The notes beneath the pieces are model-generated. The model did no database searches and was not told the DNA's origin. It saw only the letters and a list, made by a program, of their open reading frames with translations. Of a DNA stretch of 34,504 nt, positions 1 to 7,134 are shown piece by piece. Position numbers and translations under genes: made by a program. Origin of the DNA: an uncultured Clostridia bacterium. GTDB taxonomy: Bacteria > Bacillota > Clostridia > Christensenellales > CAG-917. The stretch's first letter is position 1. Every line of letters begins with the position of its first letter. The stretch is from NCBI GenBank assembly GCA_947382865.1, contig CANDBF010000016.1, positions 1 through 34,504 of the forward strand, read 5' to 3'.

Positions 1-345
1 TGTTGTCATCGGGGGATTCCCGCACAATAGAATTGTGCGGCAGGCTGTGCCAGCGAACCCCTGTTTTCGGGCTGACGCGTCGCTTCCGCAAGTAAACTTG
101 CCGCTCCGCTATTACGGAAGCCTTTGGCTTCCTACGAATCCCCTCGTCTCCACCAGTCAAAACCCAAAGCGAATAGCTTTGGGTTTTTATGTTGTCATCG
201 GGGGATTCCCGCACAATAGAATTGTGCGGCAGGCTGTGCCAGCGGACCCCTGTTTTCGGGCTGACGCGTCGCTTCCGCAAGTATACTTGCCGCTTCGCTA
301 TTACGGAAGTCTTTGGCTTCCTACGAATCCCACTCGCCTCCGCCA
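1..345 (+). repeat. Tandem 189-190 bp structured repeat with tRNA-like 3' tails
   Basis: Two nearly identical units begin at 1 and 190. Each has three hairpins: arms 20-28/32-40, arms 88-93/96-101 and arms 116-122/126-132, with equivalents 189 bp downstream. Differences between the copies are few and mostly keep the pairing; for example the third stem changes a C to T, giving a G-T pair, and the second hairpin differs only in its loop. The segment at 83-88 (CTTCCG) can also pair with 115-120 (CGGAAG), which competes with the third hairpin. Each unit ends GAATCCC..CTCG(T/C)CTCC(A/G)CCA, at 155 and 345, which resembles the acceptor end of a tRNA or tmRNA, but no complementary T-stem or 5' acceptor strand is seen. 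A hairpin follows each tail. Unit 1 is cut by the window edge, so the array may extend left. Function is unknown; a remnant of elements integrated at a tRNA or tmRNA 3' end, or a structured non-coding RNA, are both possible. Confidence 0.75.
161..190 (+). terminator. Intrinsic terminator after repeat unit 1
   Basis: A perfect 10 bp stem (161-170 with 176-185, loop GAATA) is followed by TTTAT. It starts six bases after the CCA-like end of unit 1, as would be expected behind a tRNA or tmRNA gene. Confidence 0.75.
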
Positions 346-352
346 TATAATA

Positions 353-392
353 ACTGATAATAATCACTGTCTTATCAGTCTTTATATTCTTT
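353..392 (+). terminator. Hairpin after repeat unit 2
   Basis: ACTGATAA (353-360) and TTATCAGT (372-379) form a perfect 8 bp stem with an 11-base loop, followed by a T-rich stretch. The stem is AT-rich, so this is a weaker terminator than the one after unit 1. Its position, eight bases past the CCGCCA tail, mirrors that of the first. Confidence 0.45.
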
Positions 393-423
393 GAAAGCAA
401 TCATGGTGAGCCTTACGGTTTGC

Positions 424-452
424 TTGATTAAGCATTTTGTTTTTGCTATAAT
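424..452 (+). promoter_or_regulatory. Promoter of the EFR1-type gene
   Basis: TTGATT at 424-429 and TATAAT at 447-452 are separated by 17 bases, a near-consensus vegetative promoter. The start codon lies 35 bases downstream of the -10 box, behind a GGGGAAG ribosome binding site. Confidence 0.7.
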
Positions 453-487
453 AATTGTATAATAAACAGTAATTTAGCGGGGAAGTT

Positions 488-1234
488 ATGACGGGTATTC
501 TATATTTTAGTTCAACGGGAAATAGCCTCTATATTGCAAAAAAGATAAAGGAAAAAGCAGGAGGTCGAATTGTCTATATCCCAAATTACAACGGAAACGG
601 AAACGAGTTTGAAAAAATAATTATCGTAACACCGATTTATTCATACGGTATGCCGCGCCACGTTTTTGATTTGATTCCTCGCCTCGATAAAACAAAGGAA
701 CTTGTAATCGTTCAAAATTACGGCGGTATGGTTGGCGGAGCTGACTATTACGTTTATAACTATGCATTACAAAACGGGTTAAACATTAAAAGCGTATATA
801 CACTCAAAATGCCGGAAAACTTTACGCTGACTTTTACGATGCCTAAATTCTATTTGAAGAGTGTTATAAAGAATGCCGATAAACGCATTGAGAAAGTTGT
901 TGCGGGTATTGTAAACGGAGACAGCGTTATTCCAAGAAAGAAACGGACGAAAGAAGCGACCTACCTTAAAAATAAAAGTAATTGGCATATTATCGGTAAT
1001 CGGTTTTCCGTAAACGAAAACTGCATAAAATGCGGTAAATGCATCAGTGTGTGTCCGGTAAACAATATCGCTTTGATCGATAACAAAATTGTATTCGCCG
1101 ACGACTGTATGGCTTGTTTGGGTTGTTATCATAGGTGTCCGAAAAAGGCGATTGTATATCTTAAAAAGAAGAAAAAGGACAGATACGTTAATCCTAATAT
1201 CGATGAAAATTTAATCGGTAAAAATATAGATTGA
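488..1234 (+). CDS. EFR1-type flavodoxin-ferredoxin fusion
   Basis: The 248-residue protein has an N-terminal flavodoxin-like half, with the FMN phosphate-loop-like motif FSSTGNS at residues 8-13 and beyond. The C-terminal half is ferredoxin-like with two [4Fe-4S] motifs (Cys179, 182, 185, 189 and Cys207, 210, 213, 217). This is the layout of the EFR1 family of anaerobe flavodoxin/ferredoxin proteins, which are presumed electron carriers or small oxidoreductases in the cytoplasm; partners are generally unknown. A lysine-rich stretch follows the second cluster. The start is supported by GGGGAAG just upstream and by the promoter at 424-452. The gene stands alone, with tandem repeats upstream and about 330 bp without a clear gene downstream, so context does not say what it reduces. 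Confidence 0.88.
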   Translation: MTGILYFSSTGNSLYIAKKIKEKAGGRIVYIPNYNGNGNEFEKIIIVTPIYSYGMPRHVFDLIPRLDKTKELVIVQNYGGMVGGADYYVYNYALQNGLNIKSVYTLKMPENFTLTFTMPKFYLKSVIKNADKRIEKVVAGIVNGDSVIPRKKRTKEATYLKNKSNWHIIGNRFSVNENCIKCGKCISVCPVNNIALIDNKIVFADDCMACLGCYHRCPKKAIVYLKKKKKDRYVNPNIDENLIGKNID

Positions 1235-1562
1235 ATTTCAAATTGACGCGCAGAGAAGTCATTTGTCGGTTTGGCAATAAAGATACACGGTTGCGGCGAA
1301 TGGTTGATAAACCAACCGTCATGTTAGTTGTTTTTCTTTGTGCCGAGCGACTAATTAATGCGGTTTTTCAGTTGCCGTGATTTTGTCTTTCAAACGGTTT
1401 TTACGGAACACATTGTCGCCCGCCAGCAAATCCAAGGCTATACTTCGGATTTTTTTATAAACAGAGGATTCCTGTACGACAAAGTTGTGCGGCAGGCATT
1501 TTATATATTGGGAAATTTCAACAGGGCTAAATGCCGAAATAAGCTGTTTGAAATTGATGAAA
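1235..1562. other. Gene-poor interval with a gene remnant and a repeat fragment
   Basis: Between two tail-to-tail genes there is no well-supported gene or convincing terminator. The right half holds a minus-strand open frame (1355-1576) with plausible codon use, and a 31-base segment resembling part of the tandem repeat at the left edge. It reads as a scar of lost or degraded sequence. Confidence 0.5.
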
Positions 1563-1576
1563 TCAGAACAACACAA
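1355..1576 (-). pseudogene. Possible C-terminal gene remnant (unknown)
   Basis: The 73-codon frame opens with TTG, overlaps the last 14 bases of the ZIP transporter gene in another frame, and has no ribosome binding site of its own. An in-frame stop lies a few codons upstream, so it cannot be extended. The residue composition looks protein-like (mixed hydrophobic and charged, ending in a basic tail), and its LPHNFVVQES segment matches the minus-strand reading LPHNSIVRES of the repeat at the left edge. I do not recognise a family. It may be the truncated tail of a gene whose front was lost, or a chance frame. Confidence 0.25.
1466..1496 (+). repeat. Diverged fragment of the left-edge repeat
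   Basis: These 31 bases align without gaps to 14-44 and 203-233, with 25 identities; all six differences are transitions. Only the part covering the first hairpin is present, and the substitutions break its perfect stem. Confidence 0.5.
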
Positions 1577-2447
1577 GCAAAAATCCGACCAAAAGACCTA
1601 AAAACAGGGATAGGGTGGGGAGCTTGCTCTTCCACATCAATATGGATTCGGGGAGCAGCTCGCCGAATACGACGTACAGCATTGCGCCGCTGGCAAAGCC
1701 GAGCGAGAGCACAAGCATAATTTTGTTTATGCCTCCGATTGCAAAACCAAGCAGCGCGCCGAAAACCGTAGGCAATCCGCTGAGAGCCGTGAGAAGGACG
1801 GCCTTTGGCTTGCTCATTCCTCCCGAAATGAGAGGGACTGAAACCGCCATACCCTCGGGCACGTTGTGGAGTCCTATCACTATTGCCATAATGAAGCCCG
1901 AGCCCGAAAATAGGTTTGCGATGAGATTTTCCGTTGCGGCATAGGAAGCGCCTATGACCATACCCTCGGGCAGGTTGTGCAGGGCGATTGCTATCATCAT
2001 AACCAGTCCCGCGATGAAGAGGTGAGATTTTTGGTTTTGATTTTCGCCTATTTTTTCGCTCTTGTGCGCTTCGTAGTGGTCGGCGTGGATAAGCTCGTCG
2101 AGGTCGTCCGCAGTAGCGGGGTGAGACTCGTCGATATGCTTGACCTCTTTGTTGGTGGTTTTATCTATGACGTAGTTGAGAAGATATACTACGGCATAGC
2201 CGACTATGACCGCGGCAACTACAATGACGGGGGTGTATTTAGGCATCGAGCCCTCGCGCATCATTTCGATAGGCTCGCTCATAAGGTCGAAGCAGACCAC
2301 CGCCAGCATAATGCCTGCGGCAAAGGAGAGCAACAGGCTGACTATTTTGTTGGAGTTGCGCTTCAAAATCGCGCCCACAAAACCGCCTAAGCCCGTGCCG
2401 ATAACGCCCGATATGAATGTGATGACTATAATTGCAAGATATTCCAT
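1563..2447 (-). CDS. ZIP family metal transporter
   Basis: This 294-residue polytopic membrane protein is of the ZIP family, which moves Zn2+ and often Fe2+ or Mn2+ into the cytoplasm. The two metal-site helices carry the signature motifs HNLPEG (157-162) and HNVPEG (194-199). Between residues ~95 and ~140 is a hydrophilic loop rich in His, Asp and Glu (around HADHYEAH), typical of the cytoplasmic metal-sensing loop. Length and motif spacing fit the bacterial ZupT/GufA-like branch. No strong Shine-Dalgarno precedes the ATG, but a good promoter lies at 2471-2500. It is transcribed alone, divergently from the GNAT gene. Metal specificity cannot be read from sequence. Confidence 0.92.
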   Translation of the reverse strand: MEYLAIIVITFISGVIGTGLGGFVGAILKRNSNKIVSLLLSFAAGIMLAVVCFDLMSEPIEMMREGSMPKYTPVIVVAAVIVGYAVVYLLNYVIDKTTNKEVKHIDESHPATADDLDELIHADHYEAHKSEKIGENQNQKSHLFIAGLVMMIAIALHNLPEGMVIGASYAATENLIANLFSGSGFIMAIVIGLHNVPEGMAVSVPLISGGMSKPKAVLLTALSGLPTVFGALLGFAIGGINKIMLVLSLGFASGAMLYVVFGELLPESILMWKSKLPTLSLFLGLLVGFLLVLF

Positions 2448-2470
2448 AATGATTTGCTTCGGTAGTAGCT

Positions 2471-2500
2471 ATGATAAACTATTATGCATATAAATGACAA
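2471..2500 (-). promoter_or_regulatory. Promoter of the ZIP transporter
   Basis: On the minus strand TTGTCA (2500-2495) and TATCAT (2476-2471) are separated by 18 bases, 23 bases before the ATG. No clear Zur or Fur palindrome is visible around it. Confidence 0.5.
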
Positions 2501-2607
2501 GCGTTTGGCGGGAAAACTTGCGCAGTGTTTCGCAATACGCGTTTTGAAAATAAAAAGGCGTATTCTAATCGGTTGATTTTGTGAAAATATTGTGCTATTG
2601 TTTTGGT

Positions 2608-3093
2608 ATGCAATACGTAATACGCCAAATGACGCCCAGCGAATATGAGCTGTTGAACGACTTTATTTACAATGCGATTTTTATTCCCGACGGCGTAAAA
2701 GCGCCGCCTAAGGACATTGTTTATAAAGATGAGTTGCAGGTGTATGTGAAGGACTTCGGCGCAAGCAAGGACGATATAGCTTTGGTTGCGGAGGCTGACG
2801 GAAAAATCGTCGGCGCGGTCTGGACGAGGATAATGGACGATTACGGGCATATAGACGACGATACGCCCTCGCTTGCAATTTCGCTGCATCAGGAATACAG
2901 AGGGAAAGGCATCGGGACGGATTTGATGAAAAACATTTTGAAGTTGTTGAAAAGCAACGGTTATGAGCGCGTGTCGCTTTCCGTGCAAAAAGCCAACTAT
3001 GCCTGCAAAATGTACAAGAAAGTGGGATTTGAAATAATCGACGAAAGCTCGGAAGAGTATATAATGGCGTGCGATTTGTTAAACCGAAAATGA
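2608..3093 (+). CDS. GNAT family N-acetyltransferase
   Basis: A compact single-domain GNAT protein of 161 residues. The acetyl-CoA pyrophosphate loop is visible as EYRGKGIGTDLM, preceded by the strand SLAISLH; the C-terminal AlaAsn-x-Ala-x-x-Met-Tyr-x-x-x-GlyPhe pattern is typical of small-molecule or peptide acetyltransferases. The frame stays open upstream to a GTG at 2581, but the conserved domain begins at the ATG at 2608, so that start was chosen; no good ribosome binding site precedes either. It is followed 38 bp downstream by a small acidic protein gene on the same strand, probably in one transcript. Substrate unknown. Confidence 0.82.
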   Translation: MQYVIRQMTPSEYELLNDFIYNAIFIPDGVKAPPKDIVYKDELQVYVKDFGASKDDIALVAEADGKIVGAVWTRIMDDYGHIDDDTPSLAISLHQEYRGKGIGTDLMKNILKLLKSNGYERVSLSVQKANYACKMYKKVGFEIIDESSEEYIMACDLLNRK

Positions 3094-3131
3094 CCGCTAC
3101 TTAAAAGATTAAGGCGCATAGGGAGGGAAAT

Positions 3132-3509
3132 ATGATAAACGGAGTTATGGAACAGAGCGATATTGTCATAGACAGACAAGAGGGGTTTATTGCATTGATA
3201 GAAGACCTGGGCAACGTAGTCACGCTCAGTTTTTATACTAATCCAGAGGGGAATTGCATACAGGGTCACGTGGACGAGACTTTCGAACTGATATATGACT
3301 ATAAGATTAGTCTGGATATCGAAAACGCAGAGGTGCTTGGCGACGACGGCTTTCTCGGGGTATATCTTGATGATTTGACCGAAGAAGAGAGACAGGAGGC
3401 AAAGCCCCGTATAGTCGAATATCTGACGGCATTTTACAACGAGTACCGCAAGAGATTTGAAAGAAGTCTGAAAAGGGATTTGCGTTTTATGAAAAGACAC
3501 GGAATGTGA
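3132..3509 (+). CDS. Small acidic protein of unknown function
   Basis: A 125-residue soluble protein starting behind a strong AGGGAGG site. No family recognised. The N-terminal two thirds are rich in Asp/Glu and aliphatic residues and look like alternating beta strands; the last ~35 residues form a basic, probably helical tail (EYRKRFERSLKRDLRFMKR). There is no signal peptide, no transmembrane segment and only one cysteine. It follows the GNAT gene and is closed by a strong hairpin at 3531, so the two may work together, but nothing shows how. Confidence 0.7.
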   Translation: MINGVMEQSDIVIDRQEGFIALIEDLGNVVTLSFYTNPEGNCIQGHVDETFELIYDYKISLDIENAEVLGDDGFLGVYLDDLTEEERQEAKPRIVEYLTAFYNEYRKRFERSLKRDLRFMKRHGM

Positions 3510-3530
3510 GCATTGCAAAGTACGCAATCA

Positions 3531-3565
3531 AAGCAAAAGTTCCGCATTTTGCGGAACTTTTGCTT
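3531..3565. terminator. Bidirectional terminator
   Basis: A perfect 15 bp stem (3531-3545 with 3551-3565, loop ATTTT) lies between the tail-to-tail plus-strand pair and minus-strand glycan operon. The stem itself ends in ACTTTTGCTT on either strand, so it can serve both directions. Confidence 0.8.
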
Positions 3566-3585
3566 TATATGTTGATTTTAAGCGC

Positions 3586-3987
3586 TTAAACATTGGTTTG
3601 TGTGCTTTTGAAGTCATCATAATTGCGTATATAGTCGTTCTCGTCATATAGCTCGGAGGCGAGCACGAGCAGCACCGCGTCTTTGGAAAAGTCGTAGATT
3701 TCGCGCCATACGTTGTGACCGATATACAGCCCCTCTGCGGGATTTGACAGGGTCACGGTCTCCGTATCGCAGCCGTCGGTCAGCTTCACTTTCATACTGC
3801 CGTGTACGGCTATATATATCTGCCTCAGATTTTTGTGGGAATGAAAGCCGCGGCGGGTTTCGCCGTCCGCGCCGTAAATATAATATACGCGTTTGACTTC
3901 AAAGGGAATTTCCTTTTGATATTCGGCGACTACGAGCATTCCCCGTCCGTCCCCGTGGCGTTGAAAGTCAATTTTTTTAATTTCCAT
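3586..3987 (-). CDS. FdtA-type sugar 3,4-ketoisomerase
   Basis: A 133-residue single-domain cupin of the FdtA/QdtA/WxcM type. It converts dTDP-4-keto-6-deoxyglucose to the 3-keto isomer, the step before 3-amination in dTDP-Fuc3N or dTDP-Qui3N synthesis. Seen: the N-terminal DGRGML motif, the core RRGFHSHKNLRQIYIAVHGS with the two catalytic-type histidines, and a metal-free cupin pattern ending in VLASELYDENDYIRNYDDF. Its start overlaps the upstream glycosyltransferase gene by 11 bp, so translation is probably coupled. Whether the product is the galacto (FdtA) or gluco (QdtA) form cannot be decided by eye. The matching aminotransferase is at 7135 on the opposite strand. Confidence 0.85.
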   Translation of the reverse strand: MEIKKIDFQRHGDGRGMLVVAEYQKEIPFEVKRVYYIYGADGETRRGFHSHKNLRQIYIAVHGSMKVKLTDGCDTETVTLSNPAEGLYIGHNVWREIYDFSKDAVLLVLASELYDENDYIRNYDDFKSTQTNV

Positions 3988-4921
3988 AATTCGTAATCTT
4001 CTTTTTCAGTAATTGAAAGGAAATCAGCGGATGCTTGAAAAACATCGCGGTAAGATAGCGGACTCTGCTCGGTTCGTTTTTGCGTTTGTGCATATATTTG
4101 TTCCCGTCGCGGCTCCATATGCACTCGTTACGCCAATGCTTGAAATTGGCTCTCGCTTTTTTTTGATTGGAGGCGTAGGGCAGTATTTCGTTGTTGAATA
4201 TCTCTTCCGAAATTTTGAGATAGCTGTCGCTGATATGTTCGGGACTGCTTATGCCTCCCGAACGGTATTTTATCACTATCCTGTCCCAAAAGCCTATTTT
4301 TACGTCGGAGCGCAGCAACTTCATATTGGACGGATAATCTTCGATAAGAGAATATTTCTCGTCGTATCCTCCGAACAGCGCGTAGCTTCGCTTGGTGCGC
4401 GCGGTGCAGCACCCGAATATGAGGTTTTTGCCGGTCATTTCCTCGAACAGCTCCTTAGGGGCGGAGTTTTTTATAAGCTCGCATTCCTTTTTGTTGGGAA
4501 GGGTATACAAATATTTTTCAAGATTTTCGTCGTATACGGCTCTTAGAGCTGTGATGACCTCTGCACCCGTGGTTTGGAATTGGCGCGTCCATTCTTCTAA
4601 GACTCTGTCGTCATAAAACTCGTCATCCGCCGCGACGTTGAAAAGATACTGACCGCCCGCATATGATATGGCGGTGTTCAGATTTTTGGATATTCCCTTA
4701 TTGACGTTGTTTTTCAACACCAACAAATCGACGATATTGCCTTTGTTGTTCTTTTGGATATAATCGTGGATATACTTGCTGTCGAAGCCCTCCGAACAGT
4801 CGTCGGAAATTATATATTGTATTTTGGGATAGGTCTGATAAAGCACGGAATCGATTGCGCGCAAAATGGTGGAGTTGTTATTATAGCTCAAAGTAATAAC
4901 TGTAATAAGCGGCGTCATCAT
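3977..4921 (-). CDS. Family 2 glycosyltransferase
   Basis: A 314-residue GT-A fold transferase. The N-terminus PLITVITLSYNNNSTILRAI and the following ISDDCSEGF segment are the GT2 nucleotide-binding region; VAADDEFYDD around residue 115-125 holds the DxD-like metal motif. There is no signal or membrane segment, so it acts on the cytoplasmic face, adding a sugar to a lipid-linked glycan. It sits between rfbB (4 bp ATGA overlap) and the ketoisomerase gene (11 bp overlap). Its place in a dTDP-sugar operon suggests, but does not prove, a dTDP-aminosugar donor. Confidence 0.88.
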   Translation of the reverse strand: MMTPLITVITLSYNNNSTILRAIDSVLYQTYPKIQYIISDDCSEGFDSKYIHDYIQKNNKGNIVDLLVLKNNVNKGISKNLNTAISYAGGQYLFNVAADDEFYDDRVLEEWTRQFQTTGAEVITALRAVYDENLEKYLYTLPNKKECELIKNSAPKELFEEMTGKNLIFGCCTARTKRSYALFGGYDEKYSLIEDYPSNMKLLRSDVKIGFWDRIVIKYRSGGISSPEHISDSYLKISEEIFNNEILPYASNQKKARANFKHWRNECIWSRDGNKYMHKRKNEPSRVRYLTAMFFKHPLISFQLLKKKITNYGN

Positions 4922-5931
4922 CTATCCTCGTACATCCTGCGATAGTAGTTTATATATTCGCCGCTGACAATATTCTCCCACCAGCTTCTGTTGTTCAGAT
5001 ACCAGTCTACGGTTTTTTTGATTCCGTTTTCAAAATCCGTACGCGGAGTCCAGCCGAGCTGAGTTTTTATCTTTGTGGAATCTATGGCGTATCTCAAATC
5101 GTGACCCGCGCGGTCGCGTACGAATTTGATTTCGCCCTTGCCGAGCGTGCTTATCAGAAGCTCGACGATTTGCAGGTTGCTCCTCTCGTTGTTGCCGCCT
5201 ATATTGTAAATCTCGCCGACTTTCCCGTCGTGAATAATAAGGTCGATAGCCGAGCAGTGGTCTTCGACGTACAGCCAGTCTCTTACGTTTTTACCGTCGC
5301 CGTATACGGGCAGCGGCTTGCCGTTGAGTATGTTTATAATCATAAGAGGAATGAGCTTTTCGGGAAAATGATAAGGACCGTAATTGTTGGAGCAACGCGA
5401 AATCGTGGCGGGAAGCCCGTACGTGCGGCAGTAAGCCGAGACGAGCAAATCCGCCGAAGCCTTGGACGCGGAGTAGGGGCTTGAGGTGTGTATGGGCGTG
5501 GCTTCTGTAAACAGCAGGTCGGGTCTGTCAAGCGGCAAGTCGCCGTAAACCTCGTCCGTCGAGACCTGATGAAAGCGTTTTACGCCGTACTCGCGGCAAG
5601 CGTCCATAAGCACCTGCGTGCCTAAAATATTGGTTTTGAGAAATACTTCGGGACTTAGTATGGATCTGTCGACATGGCTTTCGGCGGCGAAGTTTACAAC
5701 TATATCGGGACGTTCTGTATCAAACAGTCCGAAAATGCCGTCTCTGTCGGTGATATCGATTTTGACAAATTTGAAGCGCGGATTTTCAAGCGCTCCTGAA
5801 AGCGTATGAAGATTGCCGGCATAGGTGAGCGCGTCCAGACAAACGATATCGTAGTCTGGATGCGTTTTCAGCATATAATATACGAAGTTGCCGCCTATAA
5901 ATCCGGCTCCGCCCGTTACAAAAATTTTCAT
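4918..5931 (-). CDS. rfbB: dTDP-glucose 4,6-dehydratase
   Basis: A 337-residue extended short-chain dehydrogenase that oxidises, dehydrates and reduces dTDP-glucose to dTDP-4-keto-6-deoxyglucose using bound NAD+. Visible are the NAD loop TGGAGFIGGNF (residues 6-16), the catalytic STDEVYG (124-130, with the Asp-Glu acid/base pair), Tyr153 and Lys157 in YSASK, and the family signature NNYGPYHFPEKLIP. Length is normal. It is the second gene of the minus operon, one base after rfbA. The rhamnose-branch genes rfbC and rfbD are absent here, so the 4-keto sugar is most likely fed to the ketoisomerase in the same operon. Confidence 0.95.
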   Translation of the reverse strand: MKIFVTGGAGFIGGNFVYYMLKTHPDYDIVCLDALTYAGNLHTLSGALENPRFKFVKIDITDRDGIFGLFDTERPDIVVNFAAESHVDRSILSPEVFLKTNILGTQVLMDACREYGVKRFHQVSTDEVYGDLPLDRPDLLFTEATPIHTSSPYSASKASADLLVSAYCRTYGLPATISRCSNNYGPYHFPEKLIPLMIINILNGKPLPVYGDGKNVRDWLYVEDHCSAIDLIIHDGKVGEIYNIGGNNERSNLQIVELLISTLGKGEIKFVRDRAGHDLRYAIDSTKIKTQLGWTPRTDFENGIKKTVDWYLNNRSWWENIVSGEYINYYRRMYEDR

Positions 5932-5932
5932 A

Positions 5933-6805
5933 TCACTTTCCTGTTCGTGCGAGATTGAGCAGATACTGCCCGTAGTCCGTCTGCGCGAGCGAACGCCCCT
6001 TCTCTTCGAGCTGTTTTGTGGATATAAATCCGCTTCTCCATGCTATTTCTTCAAGACAGGCGATGTAAAGCCCCTGACTGCTTTGCATAACCTCAACGTA
6101 GGTAGCGGCCTGCATAAGTCCGTCGGGACTGCCCGTATCGAGCCACACCGTGCCGCGTCCTATCGGAATTACTTTGAGTTTTTTCCTGCGAAGATATTCG
6201 TTGTTTACGGAAGTTATTTCAAGCTCGCCTCTTTCGGAGGGCTTGACGCTTTTTGCGATTTCCACGACGCTGTTGTCGTAAAAATAGAGACCGGGAACCG
6301 CGTACGACGACTTTGGATGCGCAGGCTTTTCCTCTATCGAGAGCACGTTGTGGTTTTTGTCGAATTCCACAACGCCGAATTCCTTGGGATTTTTTACGGA
6401 ATAGCCGAAGATTGTCGCGCCTACGTTATGCTTTGCCGCCTCGGCAAGAGTATAGGTGAAATTCTGACCGTGAAACACGTTGTCGCCGAGTATCAGGCAA
6501 ACGTCGTCGTCGCCGATAAACTCCTCTCCGATTATAAACGCCTCCGCAAGACCGCGGGGCTGCTCCTGTATCGCGTAAGAAATGCTTATGCCGAAAGAAC
6601 TGCCGTCTCCGAGCAGCGAATTGTATTGGTCGATAGCCTCGTTTGTGGAAATAATGAGAACTTCCTTTATGCCCGCAAGCATCAAAATAGATAGCGGATA
6701 ATATATAAGAGGTTTGTCGTAAACGGGCAAAAGTTGCTTCGATACGGCTATGGTCAGCGGATACAATCTGGTGCCGCGTCCGCCTGCTAAAATAATTCCT
6801 CTCAT
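5933..6805 (-). CDS. rfbA: Glucose-1-phosphate thymidylyltransferase
   Basis: A 290-residue nucleotidyltransferase that joins dTTP and glucose-1-phosphate to give dTDP-glucose, the first step of the pathway. It shows the nucleotide-binding [13 protein letters not shown] loop (residues 6-18), [18 protein letters not shown] with the catalytic Lys, the LGDNVFHG segment and FGVVEFD. Length is that of the RmlA short form. GGAGAAG lies just upstream of the ATG. It is the first gene of the minus operon, read from the promoter at 6853-6882. Confidence 0.95.
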   Translation of the reverse strand: MRGIILAGGRGTRLYPLTIAVSKQLLPVYDKPLIYYPLSILMLAGIKEVLIISTNEAIDQYNSLLGDGSSFGISISYAIQEQPRGLAEAFIIGEEFIGDDDVCLILGDNVFHGQNFTYTLAEAAKHNVGATIFGYSVKNPKEFGVVEFDKNHNVLSIEEKPAHPKSSYAVPGLYFYDNSVVEIAKSVKPSERGELEITSVNNEYLRRKKLKVIPIGRGTVWLDTGSPDGLMQAATYVEVMQSSQGLYIACLEEIAWRSGFISTKQLEEKGRSLAQTDYGQYLLNLARTGK

Positions 6806-6852
6806 AATCTTCTCCGCGGTGACTTTTGCCGATCTTTACAACCGACATATGT

Positions 6853-6882
6853 AGTATATCACTTTGCGGAATAATATGTCAA
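6853..6882 (-). promoter_or_regulatory. Promoter of the rfbA operon
   Basis: On the minus strand a consensus TTGACA (6882-6877) and TATACT (6858-6853) are separated by 18 bases, ~48 bases before the rfbA ATG. It lies back to back with the plus-strand promoter at 6954-6981, so the two halves of the pathway could be co-regulated from this ~330 bp region. Confidence 0.7.
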
Positions 6883-6953
6883 CATTCACAAAAACTAAAC
6901 TCCTATATTGTTCTCATTTTTTTATAATATTTTACTAATAATATTAAATTCGG

Positions 6954-6981
6954 TTGAAAAGAAAAAAACTTAGTGTATAAT
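6954..6981 (+). promoter_or_regulatory. Promoter of the aminotransferase-FkbH operon
   Basis: TTGAAA (6954-6959) and TATAAT (6976-6981) with a 16-base spacer. Transcription from here would give an unusually long leader of about 145 bases before the aminotransferase ATG at 7135. The leader stays open in the gene's frame back to a TTG at 7003, but without a ribosome binding site. Confidence 0.6.
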
Positions 6982-7134
6982 ATAAACGTATGTGCTTAAA
7001 AGTTGACGGCGAAAAACTATAATTCCGTCGCTTTTGCACAGGCTAACGATATTGGAAATACGCAACTTGCGGCGGACGTGAAGCACGCAATATATAGGCG
7101 GTCTTTATGCGCGCAATACATAGGAGAAATGGGA

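Noticed and set aside
1..345. Complete tRNA or tmRNA gene
   Set aside because: Only the acceptor-like 3' tail is present. There is no matching 5' acceptor strand, D-arm, anticodon arm or canonical T-loop, and no tag-peptide frame.
35..394. 119-codon plus-strand frame over the left-edge repeats
   Set aside because: It reads the same repeat twice, has no ribosome binding site and runs through hairpins and a terminator, so it is a by-product of the repeat.
3586..6805. dTDP-rhamnose operon
   Set aside because: rfbA and rfbB are present but rfbC and rfbD are missing; a ketoisomerase and an aminotransferase take the intermediate elsewhere.
7098..7110. GGCGGT in the aminotransferase leader as an ops/JUMPstart element
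   Set aside because: Only six bases match and the element belongs mainly to proteobacterial RfaH-controlled operons.
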